A DNA stretch of 64,000 nucleotides from JACOTK01 sp963743945. Lineage in GTDB: Bacteria > Actinomycetota > Acidimicrobiia > Acidimicrobiales > CADCSY01. The position numbers and the translations under genes are program-made. Shown piece by piece: positions 41,585-48,894 of this stretch. Where the stretch lies: assembly GCA_963743945.1 (NCBI GenBank), contig CAVURO010000006.1, positions 1 through 64,000 on the forward strand. Direction: 5' to 3'. The number at the start of each line of letters is the position of its first letter. The first letter of the stretch is position 1. Below the pieces are notes generated by a model, which saw nothing but the letters and a program-made list of their open reading frames with translations, did not search any database and was not told the DNA's origin.

Positions 41585-43423
41585 ATGAGGGGGACCAAAT
41601 CGCGGTCGGCATTCGGCATCGTGACAGCCGCGATCGCTTTCCTGGTTCTCGTTGCCTTCCTGCCGGACACCAACTCGGTCTTCTGGCCGCCGAAGGCGGC
41701 GCTGCTGCTGCTGCTTATTCCTCTGGGACTTCCCAGGCTCGTCTGGTTGGCAGGATCATCGGCGCCGGCCGGAAGGGCTGCACGTGCACCGGCACGTGCA
41801 GCCCTTGCCTTCCTGACGGTGGCAGGGCTGTCCACGCTGCTTGCCGACAACCACACCACCGCGGTCTTCGGCCTCTATCTCTGGGGCAACGGGCTGCTCT
41901 TCGTCGGGGCGCTCGTCTCGGCCTGGGCGATCGGCGCGAGCCTCAACGACGGTGACCGACGACTGGTGACCCATGCGATCCTCGCCGGGCTCGCCGTGAA
42001 CGTCGCCATTGCCCTGCTGCAGATGGTGACCGACCTCTCGGCATTCGACCTCACCCGCTTCGACGGGCGCTCACCGGGCATCCAGGGAAACCCCGTCCAC
42101 CTCGGAGCGCTGGTCGCAGCCGGGATCGTCCTCGCCCTGCCGTGGCAGGGACGCATGCTGCTGCCCTGGCTCGGACTCATCTACGCCATGGCTGCCGCCG
42201 TTGAGGTCTCGGGAAGTCGCTCGGCGATCGTCGCCATGGTGGTGGCCGTCGGCGCAGCAGCGCTCGCCCGAAAAACCGGTCGGCGCCTTGGCCTCCGGCG
42301 TGGCCTGATGGTTGTGCTCGCCATCGCGATGGGCCTCACCGCCGGCGCGGGACTCTCGAGATGGGGCGGGGGAGTGAGCGTCAGCGAACGGGTGACCGCT
42401 ACCGATGGGGGCGGAGGCGTGACGCCCCGGATGTCGATGTGGTGGGCCTCACGCCACGCGGTGGCGGATCACCCGATGGTGGGGAGCGGTCCCGGAACCT
42501 ACCGTGAGGCCACGTCTCGATATCGCACGATCCGTGTCGCGCGCGCGTTTGGCGCCGATCTCTACTTCACCGACGCCCACAATCTGATCGTCGAATACGC
42601 GACAACCACGGGACTGCTCGGACTTGCGTCCCTGCTGGCATGGCTCCTGTGGGCCTGGCGTCGCTCGGCCGGGCCCTTGCGACTCTTCGCATTGGGTCTG
42701 TTCATCGCCGGCCTGGTCGAACCGCAGTCTCCAGGGACAACCCCGATGCTCTTCCTTGCCCTGGGCATGGCCCTCACACCATCGGTCTCGGACGAGCCCA
42801 CCGACGCCACATTGCCGCCTTCCGATCCCGCACCCGAGCGACGGACAACTCGATTCGCTCGGCCACGGGTGACAGCCGCCTCGATGCGCTCGGCCACGAG
42901 CGCCGTGCTCGCCGTGCCGGCCATCACCGCGGGCGCGATCTTCATCAACGGCGAGTACCACTTCGAAAAGGCCTCCCACGGACTCAGCCGATCCGATGCC
43001 GAGGAGGCAATGGACACCCTCCCGGCATGGTCCTACCCTGCCACCGTGCGTGCGATCGTCGAGAGCATCCGCGGCAACGCCGAGGGGGGCGCTGCCAAGC
43101 AGGCGACCGCCGAACGCTGGTTCAGGGAAGCCGTTCGGCGAGACCCGACCGACCCCGCCCTTTGGCTGCAGCTCGGCGATTTCCTCGTGGAGAGAAAGGA
43201 GTACGACGGTGCAGGAGCCGCCTATCTGACCGCCCTGAAACACAATCCGGTCTCCACCAAGGCACCCATCCATCTCGCCGAGCTGGCCAACGGCGCCGGG
43301 GACACCTTCAGCGCCGTCAAATGGCTCGAGCAGGCACTCCATGTGGTGCCCGAGCAGCCGAACATCCAGAAGGCCTTGAAGGATCTGAAACGAAAAGCCG
43401 AGAAAGAAGCTGTACGGCCCTAG
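41585..43423 (+). CDS. O-antigen ligase / Wzy-type polymerase with C-terminal TPR
   Basis: 612 residues from ATG at 41585. The first 410 residues hold ten to twelve membrane helices with a long extracytoplasmic loop containing DHPMVGSGPGTYREATSRYR and FTDAHNLIVEYATTTGLLGL; the HxGxGTF-like and AHN-x(3-8)-E-x-x-x-x-x-G-L-x-G motifs are typical of the WaaL/Wzy (Wzy_C) family. The C-terminal 150 residues form TPR-like repeats (WFREAVRRDPTDPALWLQLG; AAYLTALKHNPVSTKAPIHL). It would polymerise or ligate glycans, or glycosylate surface proteins. Its neighbour, the SipW operon, makes glycosylation of the secreted proteins a fair guess only. Confidence 0.82.
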   Translation: MRGTKSRSAFGIVTAAIAFLVLVAFLPDTNSVFWPPKAALLLLLIPLGLPRLVWLAGSSAPAGRAARAPARAALAFLTVAGLSTLLADNHTTAVFGLYLWGNGLLFVGALVSAWAIGASLNDGDRRLVTHAILAGLAVNVAIALLQMVTDLSAFDLTRFDGRSPGIQGNPVHLGALVAAGIVLALPWQGRMLLPWLGLIYAMAAAVEVSGSRSAIVAMVVAVGAAALARKTGRRLGLRRGLMVVLAIAMGLTAGAGLSRWGGGVSVSERVTATDGGGGVTPRMSMWWASRHAVADHPMVGSGPGTYREATSRYRTIRVARAFGADLYFTDAHNLIVEYATTTGLLGLASLLAWLLWAWRRSAGPLRLFALGLFIAGLVEPQSPGTTPMLFLALGMALTPSVSDEPTDATLPPSDPAPERRTTRFARPRVTAASMRSATSAVLAVPAITAGAIFINGEYHFEKASHGLSRSDAEEAMDTLPAWSYPATVRAIVESIRGNAEGGAAKQATAERWFREAVRRDPTDPALWLQLGDFLVERKEYDGAGAAYLTALKHNPVSTKAPIHLAELANGAGDTFSAVKWLEQALHVVPEQPNIQKALKDLKRKAEKEAVRP

Positions 43424-43636
43424 GTCAGATTCCCACGTAGCGTGAGATTTCTCTCAAGTTGTCGCTCTCGGGGCCCGACAATGGGTGAGTCGGTGATAGT
43501 CGCTCGTCACCGACATCGACGGGATTGGGGTGGGGGCCGGCTCTCCTGCCACCGCATCGCCCACCGGGGCTTCGGCCCTGGGGCCCTCTCCGGCCTCCAC
43601 TCCTCCCGTCAGGGTGCCCGCGATAGCGGGAACGCC

Positions 43637-45001
43637 TCACAGACCCTTCGACATGTTGGCGAAACGGGTGTGGTGATCGAGGAAGGCGAGGCGCACCATC
43701 CCGGTGGGACCCGAACGGTGTTTGGTGACCAACACCTCGGCAGTTCCCCGATCGGGTGACTCGCTGTTGTAGAGCTCATCGCGATACAGGAACATCACGA
43801 CGTCCGCATCCTGTTCGAGCGATCCGGACTCTCGAAGATCCGACAGCATGGGGCGCTTGTCGGCGCGGCTCTCGAGTTGGCGGGACAGCTGCGACAGCGC
43901 CACCACCGGGGTCTCGAGCTCTCGGGCCAGGATCTTGAGCCCTCGGCTGATCTCGGAGACCTCCACCTGGCGGTTCTCGGCACTTGTCCGCCCCGTCATC
44001 AGTTGAAGGTAATCAACAACCACCATGCCGAGGTCACCGACCTTGGACTTGAGACGTCGCGCCTTGGCGCGAATCTCCATGACCGAGATCTGAGGGTTGT
44101 CATCGATGTAGAGAGGGGCCTCGGCCAATCGTCCGATGGCATGGCTGATCTTGGTCCAGTCGCTCTCGGTCAGACGACCGTTGCGCAACCGGGTGCTGTC
44201 CACCCGAGCCTCCGCCCCCAACATGCGTTGGGTGATCTCGAGATGGCTCATCTCCAGGGAGAACAAGAGGACGGGACGCCGGCTCTCCAGGGCAGCATGG
44301 GCTGCCATGCCCAGCGCGAACGCCGTCTTTCCCGTTGCCGGTCGAGCACCCACGATGACCAGGCTCGAGGGCTGCAGCCCGGACAGCAGCTCGTCGAGAT
44401 CGTGATAGCCCGTCGCAACCCCGGTGATGCTGTCGCCCTTTTCGTACAGCATCTCCAAACGGGTGAGGCTGGCATCGAGCAGGTCACGAATCGGCGCCAA
44501 CGAGTCGGTCACCCGGCGTTGGGCAACGTCGAACACCAGCGCTTCGGCCCGATCGACTGCGCCCGAAACGTCTTCGGGCAATGCGTAGCCCATCTCGGCT
44601 ATCTCACCCGCCACGCCGATGAGACGACGCAGGAGCGCATGCTCCTCGATGATGCGCGCATAGCGAGCAGCGTTCGAGGTGGCGGGGGTCCGAGCCTGGA
44701 GCGTGACGAGGAACGCGGGTCCACCGACTGCCTCGAGCAGCCCGGATCGGCGCAACTCCTCGGCAACGGTCACCGGGTCGGCAGGCTCACCGGCTCCGTA
44801 CAGGCTGTTGATGGCCTCATGGATGTGGCCATGGGCGGGCTTGTAGAAGTCTCCGCTGTTCAGCCCGATTTCGGCAGCGGCGACGACCGCATCGCGGCTG
44901 AGCAGCATCGCCCCGAGCAGTGACTCCTCGGCTTCAAGGTTGTGGGGGGGCACACGACCGGCGTCTGCACCGCGACGGGGAACAAGTTCGGTCAGCGCCA
45001 T
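43637..45001 (-). CDS. dnaB: Replicative DNA helicase DnaB
   Basis: 454 residues from ATG at 45001 (MALTELVPRRGADAGRVPPH). The N-terminal domain has NLEAEESLLGAMLLSRDAVV, followed by the linker and the RecA-like C-terminal domain with Walker A GARPATGKTAFALGMAAHA, LLFSLEMSH, MVVVDYLQLM (Walker B) and LSQLSRQLESRADKRPMLSD, the arginine-finger region. No intein is seen. It unwinds DNA at the replication fork. The 190-bp gap to rplI and its own stop side hold hairpins. Order rpsF-ssb-rpsR-rplI-dnaB is the standard actinobacterial arrangement. Confidence 0.96.
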   Translation of the reverse strand: MALTELVPRRGADAGRVPPHNLEAEESLLGAMLLSRDAVVAAAEIGLNSGDFYKPAHGHIHEAINSLYGAGEPADPVTVAEELRRSGLLEAVGGPAFLVTLQARTPATSNAARYARIIEEHALLRRLIGVAGEIAEMGYALPEDVSGAVDRAEALVFDVAQRRVTDSLAPIRDLLDASLTRLEMLYEKGDSITGVATGYHDLDELLSGLQPSSLVIVGARPATGKTAFALGMAAHAALESRRPVLLFSLEMSHLEITQRMLGAEARVDSTRLRNGRLTESDWTKISHAIGRLAEAPLYIDDNPQISVMEIRAKARRLKSKVGDLGMVVVDYLQLMTGRTSAENRQVEVSEISRGLKILARELETPVVALSQLSRQLESRADKRPMLSDLRESGSLEQDADVVMFLYRDELYNSESPDRGTAEVLVTKHRSGPTGMVRLAFLDHHTRFANMSKGL

Positions 45002-45163
45002 GGACCCAGCCTCCTCCGATCTCCCTGTGGGGTGCCAGGGGCACAACCCTGTGAATTTCCGGTGGACAAGCGATGAACAACTTCGGTGGCCTGTGGATGA
45101 AACGGGCCCGACACGTCACCGGGCGCGCCGGAACCCGGTCGCGCGGGAAACCGGGAGGACGGT

Positions 45164-45188
45164 GTCGGCCGGCTTCGAGCCGGCCGAC
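45164..45188 (-). terminator. Perfect hairpin terminator after rplI
   Basis: An 11-bp perfect inverted repeat, GTCGGCCGGCT at 45164-45174 and AGCCGGCCGAC at 45178-45188, with a 3-base loop, lies 4 bases after the rplI stop on the minus strand. A GTTTCCC stretch follows a little downstream. It most likely ends the rpsF-ssb-rpsR-rplI transcript and leaves dnaB under its own promoter. Confidence 0.8.
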
Positions 45189-45191
45189 GGT

Positions 45192-45641
45192 TCACGAAGC
45201 GGTAACTTCCACCGTGACGGGGAATTCGACCTCGGCGTGCAATCGTGCTGCTACCCGGTAGGTGCCGACTTCCTTCACGGCTTCCTCAATGTGAAGCTTG
45301 CGACGATCAAGCTCGATGCCCGTCTGTTCCAGGACCGCCTGGGCGACGTCGGTCGTCGTCACGGAACCGAACAGCTTGCCACCGGCTCCTGCGCGGGCGT
45401 TGATGAGAATGATCTGAGGGACCAGCCTGCGAGCCAACTCTTCGGCGCCCTGACGGGCCGCAGCATCGCGGACATCGCGTGCCCGACGCATGGCGGCCGC
45501 CTGATCGAGGGCCCCTTTGTGCGCCTTCATGGCGAGGCCCTTGGGCATGAGATAGTTGCGGGCGTAACCATCGGCAACATCGATGACATCGCCCTTTTTT
45601 CCGAGCGACGCCACATCCGAACGAAGAATCAGTTCCATCAC
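45192..45641 (-). CDS. rplI: 50S ribosomal protein L9
   Basis: 149 residues from ATG at 45641, overlapping the rpsR stop. MELILRSDVASLGKKGDVID and VADGYARNYLMPKGLAMKAH are the N-terminal L9 domain; the connecting helix and C-terminal domain (LFGSVTTTDVAQAVLEQTGI, then LHIEEAVKEVGTYRVAARLH) follow. Length is normal. Binds domain V of 23S rRNA and spans to L2. Confidence 0.96.
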   Translation of the reverse strand: MMELILRSDVASLGKKGDVIDVADGYARNYLMPKGLAMKAHKGALDQAAAMRRARDVRDAAARQGAEELARRLVPQIILINARAGAGGKLFGSVTTTDVAQAVLEQTGIELDRRKLHIEEAVKEVGTYRVAARLHAEVEFPVTVEVTAS

Positions 45642-46105
45642 TCGGCCTCCATCGCCGCGACCTCGCCGTCAACCAGGACGCCGTCCATGGGCTCGGCGAT
45701 CTCCACCGCAACATCGGCCGAGCCGGCATCGAACGTCGCCTCGACCGTCTCACGAGCGTCCTCACTTGCAAGTGAGCGATCTTCACGATCACGACCGCGA
45801 CCGCCTCCGCCCGAACCGCCTCGACCGGCCCCACGGCTGGAGGTCACTCGCACCGCATAGGGCAACAGCGCCATCTCACGCGCGGTCTTGATGGCCAACG
45901 CCACCGCACGCTGTTGTTGCGTGGTCACACCGGTCACCCGACGCGAACGAATCTTGCCCCGATCGGAAAGGAAGCGGCGCAGGAGGTTCACGTCCTTCCA
46001 ATCGACGTAGACAGCCGACTCCTGCCCGAGGATATTGGCCTTCTTCTTGAACTTCTTGGGGTTGTCGCGGACCTTGCGCTCGCGTGGAACAGACTTGCGT
46101 GCCAT
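45638..46105 (-). CDS. rpsR: 30S ribosomal protein S18 with long acidic C-terminal extension
   Basis: 155 residues from ATG at 46105. The S18 core occupies the first 85 residues (FKKKANILGQESAVYVDWKD, then FLSDRGKIRSRRVTGVTTQQ, QRAVALAIKTAREMALLPY). A further 70 residues follow: a Gly/Arg-rich stretch (GAGRGGSGGGGRGRDR) and a strongly acidic tail (ARETVEATFDAGSADVAVEI). Ordinary S18 is 70-90 residues, so this is nearly double. No internal stop separates it and no Cys zinc motif remains. It overlaps rplI by 4 bases. Confidence 0.93.
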   Translation of the reverse strand: MARKSVPRERKVRDNPKKFKKKANILGQESAVYVDWKDVNLLRRFLSDRGKIRSRRVTGVTTQQQRAVALAIKTAREMALLPYAVRVTSSRGAGRGGSGGGGRGRDREDRSLASEDARETVEATFDAGSADVAVEIAEPMDGVLVDGEVAAMEAE

Positions 46106-46552
46106 CTAGAAGGGCTCCTCATCGTAGGGAGGGGGATCCGATGCGCTTCGCGCGCCCCCGCCTGCACCGCCGGACTCCGGACCGCTGCGGCGCTCGTTTC
46201 TGACCACCTGTGCCGTTGCCCAGCGAAGACTGGGCCCAACCTCGTCGGCGATCACTTCAACCACTGATCGCTTTTCACCGTCGGGGGTGTCCCACGAACG
46301 TTGCTCGAGGCGACCGGTCACCAACACCCTCGAGCCCTTCTGCAGCGACTCACCGATGTTCTCGGCCAACTCTCGCCATGCAACGACGTTGAAGAAGCTC
46401 GTTGCCTCTTCCCATTCATTGTTGGTCTTGTTCTGCCAACGGCGGTTGACCGCCAAACCGAACTGACACGTCGCCGCCCCCGAAGGCGTGTAGCGCAGTT
46501 CGGGGTCACGTGTCAGATTTCCCACTATCGTCACGGAGTTCCCGGACATCAT
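46106..46552 (-). CDS. ssb: Single-stranded DNA-binding protein
   Basis: 148 residues from ATG at 46552 (or the adjacent ATG at 46549). The OB fold is clear: NSVTIVGNLTRDPELRYTPS, FGLAVNRRWQNKTNNEWEEA, TSFFNVVAWRELAENIGESL, KGSRVLVTGRLEQRSWDTPD. A Gly/Ser/Pro linker leads to the acidic tip DEEPF, which recruits replication and repair proteins. The usual actinobacterial ssb is 160-170 residues, so the linker is slightly short. It lies one base after the rpsR start region and 20 bases from rpsF. Confidence 0.96.
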   Translation of the reverse strand: MMSGNSVTIVGNLTRDPELRYTPSGAATCQFGLAVNRRWQNKTNNEWEEATSFFNVVAWRELAENIGESLQKGSRVLVTGRLEQRSWDTPDGEKRSVVEVIADEVGPSLRWATAQVVRNERRSGPESGGAGGGARSASDPPPYDEEPF

Positions 46553-46573
46553 CCTTCTCGATTCTCTTGACTG

Positions 46574-46909
46574 TTACTCATCATCAGGACCGGTCGCGAC
46601 CAACACAGCCTTCTTGACGGTGGTGTCGGGCAACCGGACGATCTTGTGGCGAACCACCTCGTCGGCGAGGCGCAGGGAACGTCCCAGTTCGTCGACCAGA
46701 GGCGTTTCGGCCGAGAAATCGAGGACGACGTAATACCCCTCGGTGCGGTGCGCAATGGGATAGGCGAAACGGCGACGCCCCCACTTGTCGACTCGACCGA
46801 CCTGGCCGCCCATCGACTCGATCAGTTCCGTGCTTCGATTGAGCACCGCCTGCATGGCGGACTCCTCGAGCGTGACGTCGAGGATGATCATGACTTCGTA
46901 AGGCCGCAT
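46574..46909 (-). CDS. rpsF: 30S ribosomal protein S6
   Basis: 111 residues from ATG at 46909 (MRPYEVMIILDVTLEESAMQ), the normal S6 start; longer frames add unrelated residues. VGRVDKWGRRRFAYPIAHRT and GYYVVLDFSAETPLVDELGR are the core. The C-terminus DTTVKKAVLVATGPDDE is acidic, as in relatives. First gene of the rpsF-ssb-rpsR-rplI operon; its promoter should be in 46910-47070, where nothing else is seen. Confidence 0.95.
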   Translation of the reverse strand: MRPYEVMIILDVTLEESAMQAVLNRSTELIESMGGQVGRVDKWGRRRFAYPIAHRTEGYYVVLDFSAETPLVDELGRSLRLADEVVRHKIVRLPDTTVKKAVLVATGPDDE

Positions 46910-47070
46910 GAGCGAACCGAAACCTCCCTGTGGACTCGACGCGTTGCGTCCGAGGCCCCTGACGGTCAGGGGCAGGGTTTGACTGGAAGCTGCCATCGTA
47001 GGTGGGCTGGGCACATCACACAACCTAACGATGGGGTGAGACACTCAGAATGGTTGGGTCCAACGAGATG

Positions 47071-47721
47071 TCAGCCCGAACAGCCGACTCCCGACAACGC
47101 GAGCATCGCGCCGGGGCCGGCCCCGAGACTCGTGAGCGAGCCCTTGGGTGCCTCCAGCGCGTAGCGATACGGACGGTCGGAGCCGTACAGCGGACAGTCG
47201 ACGACGTCGTCGGGACAGGGGTCCATGTCTGCCGAGGACACAAACGCCCCGTCACTGTCGAAAAAGGCAATCGAGAGCGGCAGGCGGGTGTTCCGCATGA
47301 AGAAGAGGCCCGAGCTCTCGGTCTGGAAGGCAAAGATCATGCCTGCATAGCCGCCGAAATCACCCTGGTCCATCATCCCCTTCGCCTGGAGGATGGCCGT
47401 GTCGGCCAGAAGCGCGCAGCGGTCCACGGCATCCTGCACCTGGGCGCTGGTGATCCTGAACGACGTCTCCGCGAAGGCCTGGAAAGGTGCGCGAGCCCCT
47501 CGGGACGGCAACGCGGCCCCGGGGGCGGCGGCACCGCCATCGCGTTCGACCTCGAGGTACGGATCGGCAGGCCCATCGGCACTGCGAACGACGGCGCTCA
47601 CCAGGCCCAGCGCGAACACAACGGCGACTCCCCGAGTCAACCATCGCAGCACGCGGGGGTCGTCCGCTGCCCTCCGAGGTGGGATGTGATGTCCCGAAGG
47701 CAGCAGTGAAGGATCGGTCAT
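47071..47721 (-). CDS. DUF192 family membrane-anchored protein
   Basis: 216 residues from ATG at 47721, overlapping the panB stop by ATGA. An N-terminal membrane helix (WLTRGVAVVFALGLVSAVV) anchors the protein outside; the C-terminal 110 residues form the DUF192 fold (GMIFAFQTESSGLFFMRNTR, LPLSIAFFDSDGAFVSSADM, DPCPDDVVDCPLYGS, YRYALEAPKG). The M-x-F-x-F...FWMxN-T-x-x-P-L pattern is kept. DUF192 has an unknown role, perhaps in small-molecule binding outside the cell. Confidence 0.85.
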   Translation of the reverse strand: MTDPSLLPSGHHIPPRRAADDPRVLRWLTRGVAVVFALGLVSAVVRSADGPADPYLEVERDGGAAAPGAALPSRGARAPFQAFAETSFRITSAQVQDAVDRCALLADTAILQAKGMMDQGDFGGYAGMIFAFQTESSGLFFMRNTRLPLSIAFFDSDGAFVSSADMDPCPDDVVDCPLYGSDRPYRYALEAPKGSLTSLGAGPGAMLALSGVGCSG

Positions 47722-48653
47722 ACCAACATGGTGGCACCTCTGCCGCCATCGGTGCCGGCCGACGTGGGCGTCGGCGAGGACGACACCGGGCCGGCGACAG
47801 CGGCGGACCCGTACAGGTCCACGAGCGCACCGGCCAAATCCTCTCCCGCGTGGTAGCTCTCGGCCTCGGAGGGAAACGCCCCCGATCGCACGTCGGAGGC
47901 GAACGTGCTCAGAGCCGTCACGGCGTCGTCCCGGCCCGAGGCGTAGCGGCGGACGAACTTCGGCGCGACGCGATCCTGAAGTCCGAGCGCGTCGTGGAAC
48001 ACCAGCACCTGACCATCGCAGTCGGGCCCGGCGCCGATACCGATGGTCGGAACCGGCAACGACGCCGTGACGAGGCGCGCCACCTCGCGGGGCACGCACT
48101 CGAGCACGACGGCGAACACGCCCGCATCGACCAACGCGTGCGCGTCGTCGAGCAGCGCTGCCACGGCTGCCGCCTCCTTGCCCTGCACCCTGAAACCCCC
48201 GAGCGCATGGACCGACTGAGGTGTCAGTCCGAGATGACCCATCACCGGAATCTCGGCGTCGATCACGGCCCTGACCATCGGCGCTCGTTTGGCTCCTCCC
48301 TCCAGCTTCACGGCCGACGCTCCGGCGCGCACGAGCTTTGCGGCGTTGCGCACGGTGTCCTCCTGCGAGACGTGATAGCTGAGCCAGGGAAGATCTCCCA
48401 CCACCAGCGCACGTGGATTTGCCCGAGCCACCGCCGCGGTGTGATGCACCATGTCGTCGATCGTCACCTGCAAGGTGTCGTCATACCCCAGCACCACCAT
48501 CGCCAGCGAGTCGCCGACCAGGATGATGTCGGCCCCCGCGTCATCAACGATGCGCGCCCCAGGGGCGTCATAGGCGGTGAGCATGACGAGGGGGGGCATT
48601 CCCTTCGAGACCTTGTGGGAACGCAGTGCGGGAATGGTGACGGACGCAACCAT
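47718..48653 (-). CDS. panB: 3-methyl-2-oxobutanoate hydroxymethyltransferase (PanB)
   Basis: 311 residues from ATG at 48653, GGAGG upstream. LVMLTAYDAPGARIVDDAGA, DIILVGDSLAMVVLGYDDTL, VVGDLPWLSY and the catalytic Glu in VKLEGG match PanB; IPVMGHLGLTPQSVHALGGF and VPTIGIGAGPDCDGQVLVFH finish the barrel. It makes ketopantoate, the first step of pantothenate (vitamin B5) synthesis. The 30-residue Ser/Thr/Pro tail (PVSSSPTPTSAG) is longer than usual. Coupled to the DUF192 gene. Confidence 0.95.
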   Translation of the reverse strand: MVASVTIPALRSHKVSKGMPPLVMLTAYDAPGARIVDDAGADIILVGDSLAMVVLGYDDTLQVTIDDMVHHTAAVARANPRALVVGDLPWLSYHVSQEDTVRNAAKLVRAGASAVKLEGGAKRAPMVRAVIDAEIPVMGHLGLTPQSVHALGGFRVQGKEAAAVAALLDDAHALVDAGVFAVVLECVPREVARLVTASLPVPTIGIGAGPDCDGQVLVFHDALGLQDRVAPKFVRRYASGRDDAVTALSTFASDVRSGAFPSEAESYHAGEDLAGALVDLYGSAAVAGPVSSSPTPTSAGTDGGRGATMLV

Positions 48654-48664
48654 CGAGGCCTCCT

Positions 48665-48859
48665 TCAGCCGTCCGGTGCCTGAATGGCTCCCGGCAGCGC
48701 CACCAGCATACCGCCGCGCTCCCAGGGGAAACCAGGGGCACCGTTGCGGTGCGTGAACGGCCGCGTCAACGAGTGCGCATGCCACATGGCGCCGTGGCCT
48801 CCACGGAACGTGTCGGCTCCGCTGTTCGCAACCAGCGTCTTGCCGTGCAGGCTGAACAT
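48665..48859 (-). CDS. Small hypothetical protein between the PBP gene and panB
   Basis: 64 residues from ATG at 48859 (MFSLHGKTLVANSGADTFRG). It fills the gap between the PBP stop (48895) and panB (48653) and reads GHGAMWHAHSLTRPFTHRNG, PGFPWERGGMLVALPGAIQ. Composition looks protein-like, but no family is recognised and no clear ribosome site is present, so it may be chance. Confidence 0.35.
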   Translation of the reverse strand: MFSLHGKTLVANSGADTFRGGHGAMWHAHSLTRPFTHRNGAPGFPWERGGMLVALPGAIQAPDG

Positions 48860-48894
48860 GGCGGTTGCGGCTTCCCCGACGGTCAGGACAGTCC

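Noticed and set aside
43564..43630. Terminator of dnaB
   Set aside because: Two small hairpins are present (GGGC-TTCG-GCCC and CCCGC-GATA-GCGGG), but with no T tract and weak stems I could not support a firm call.
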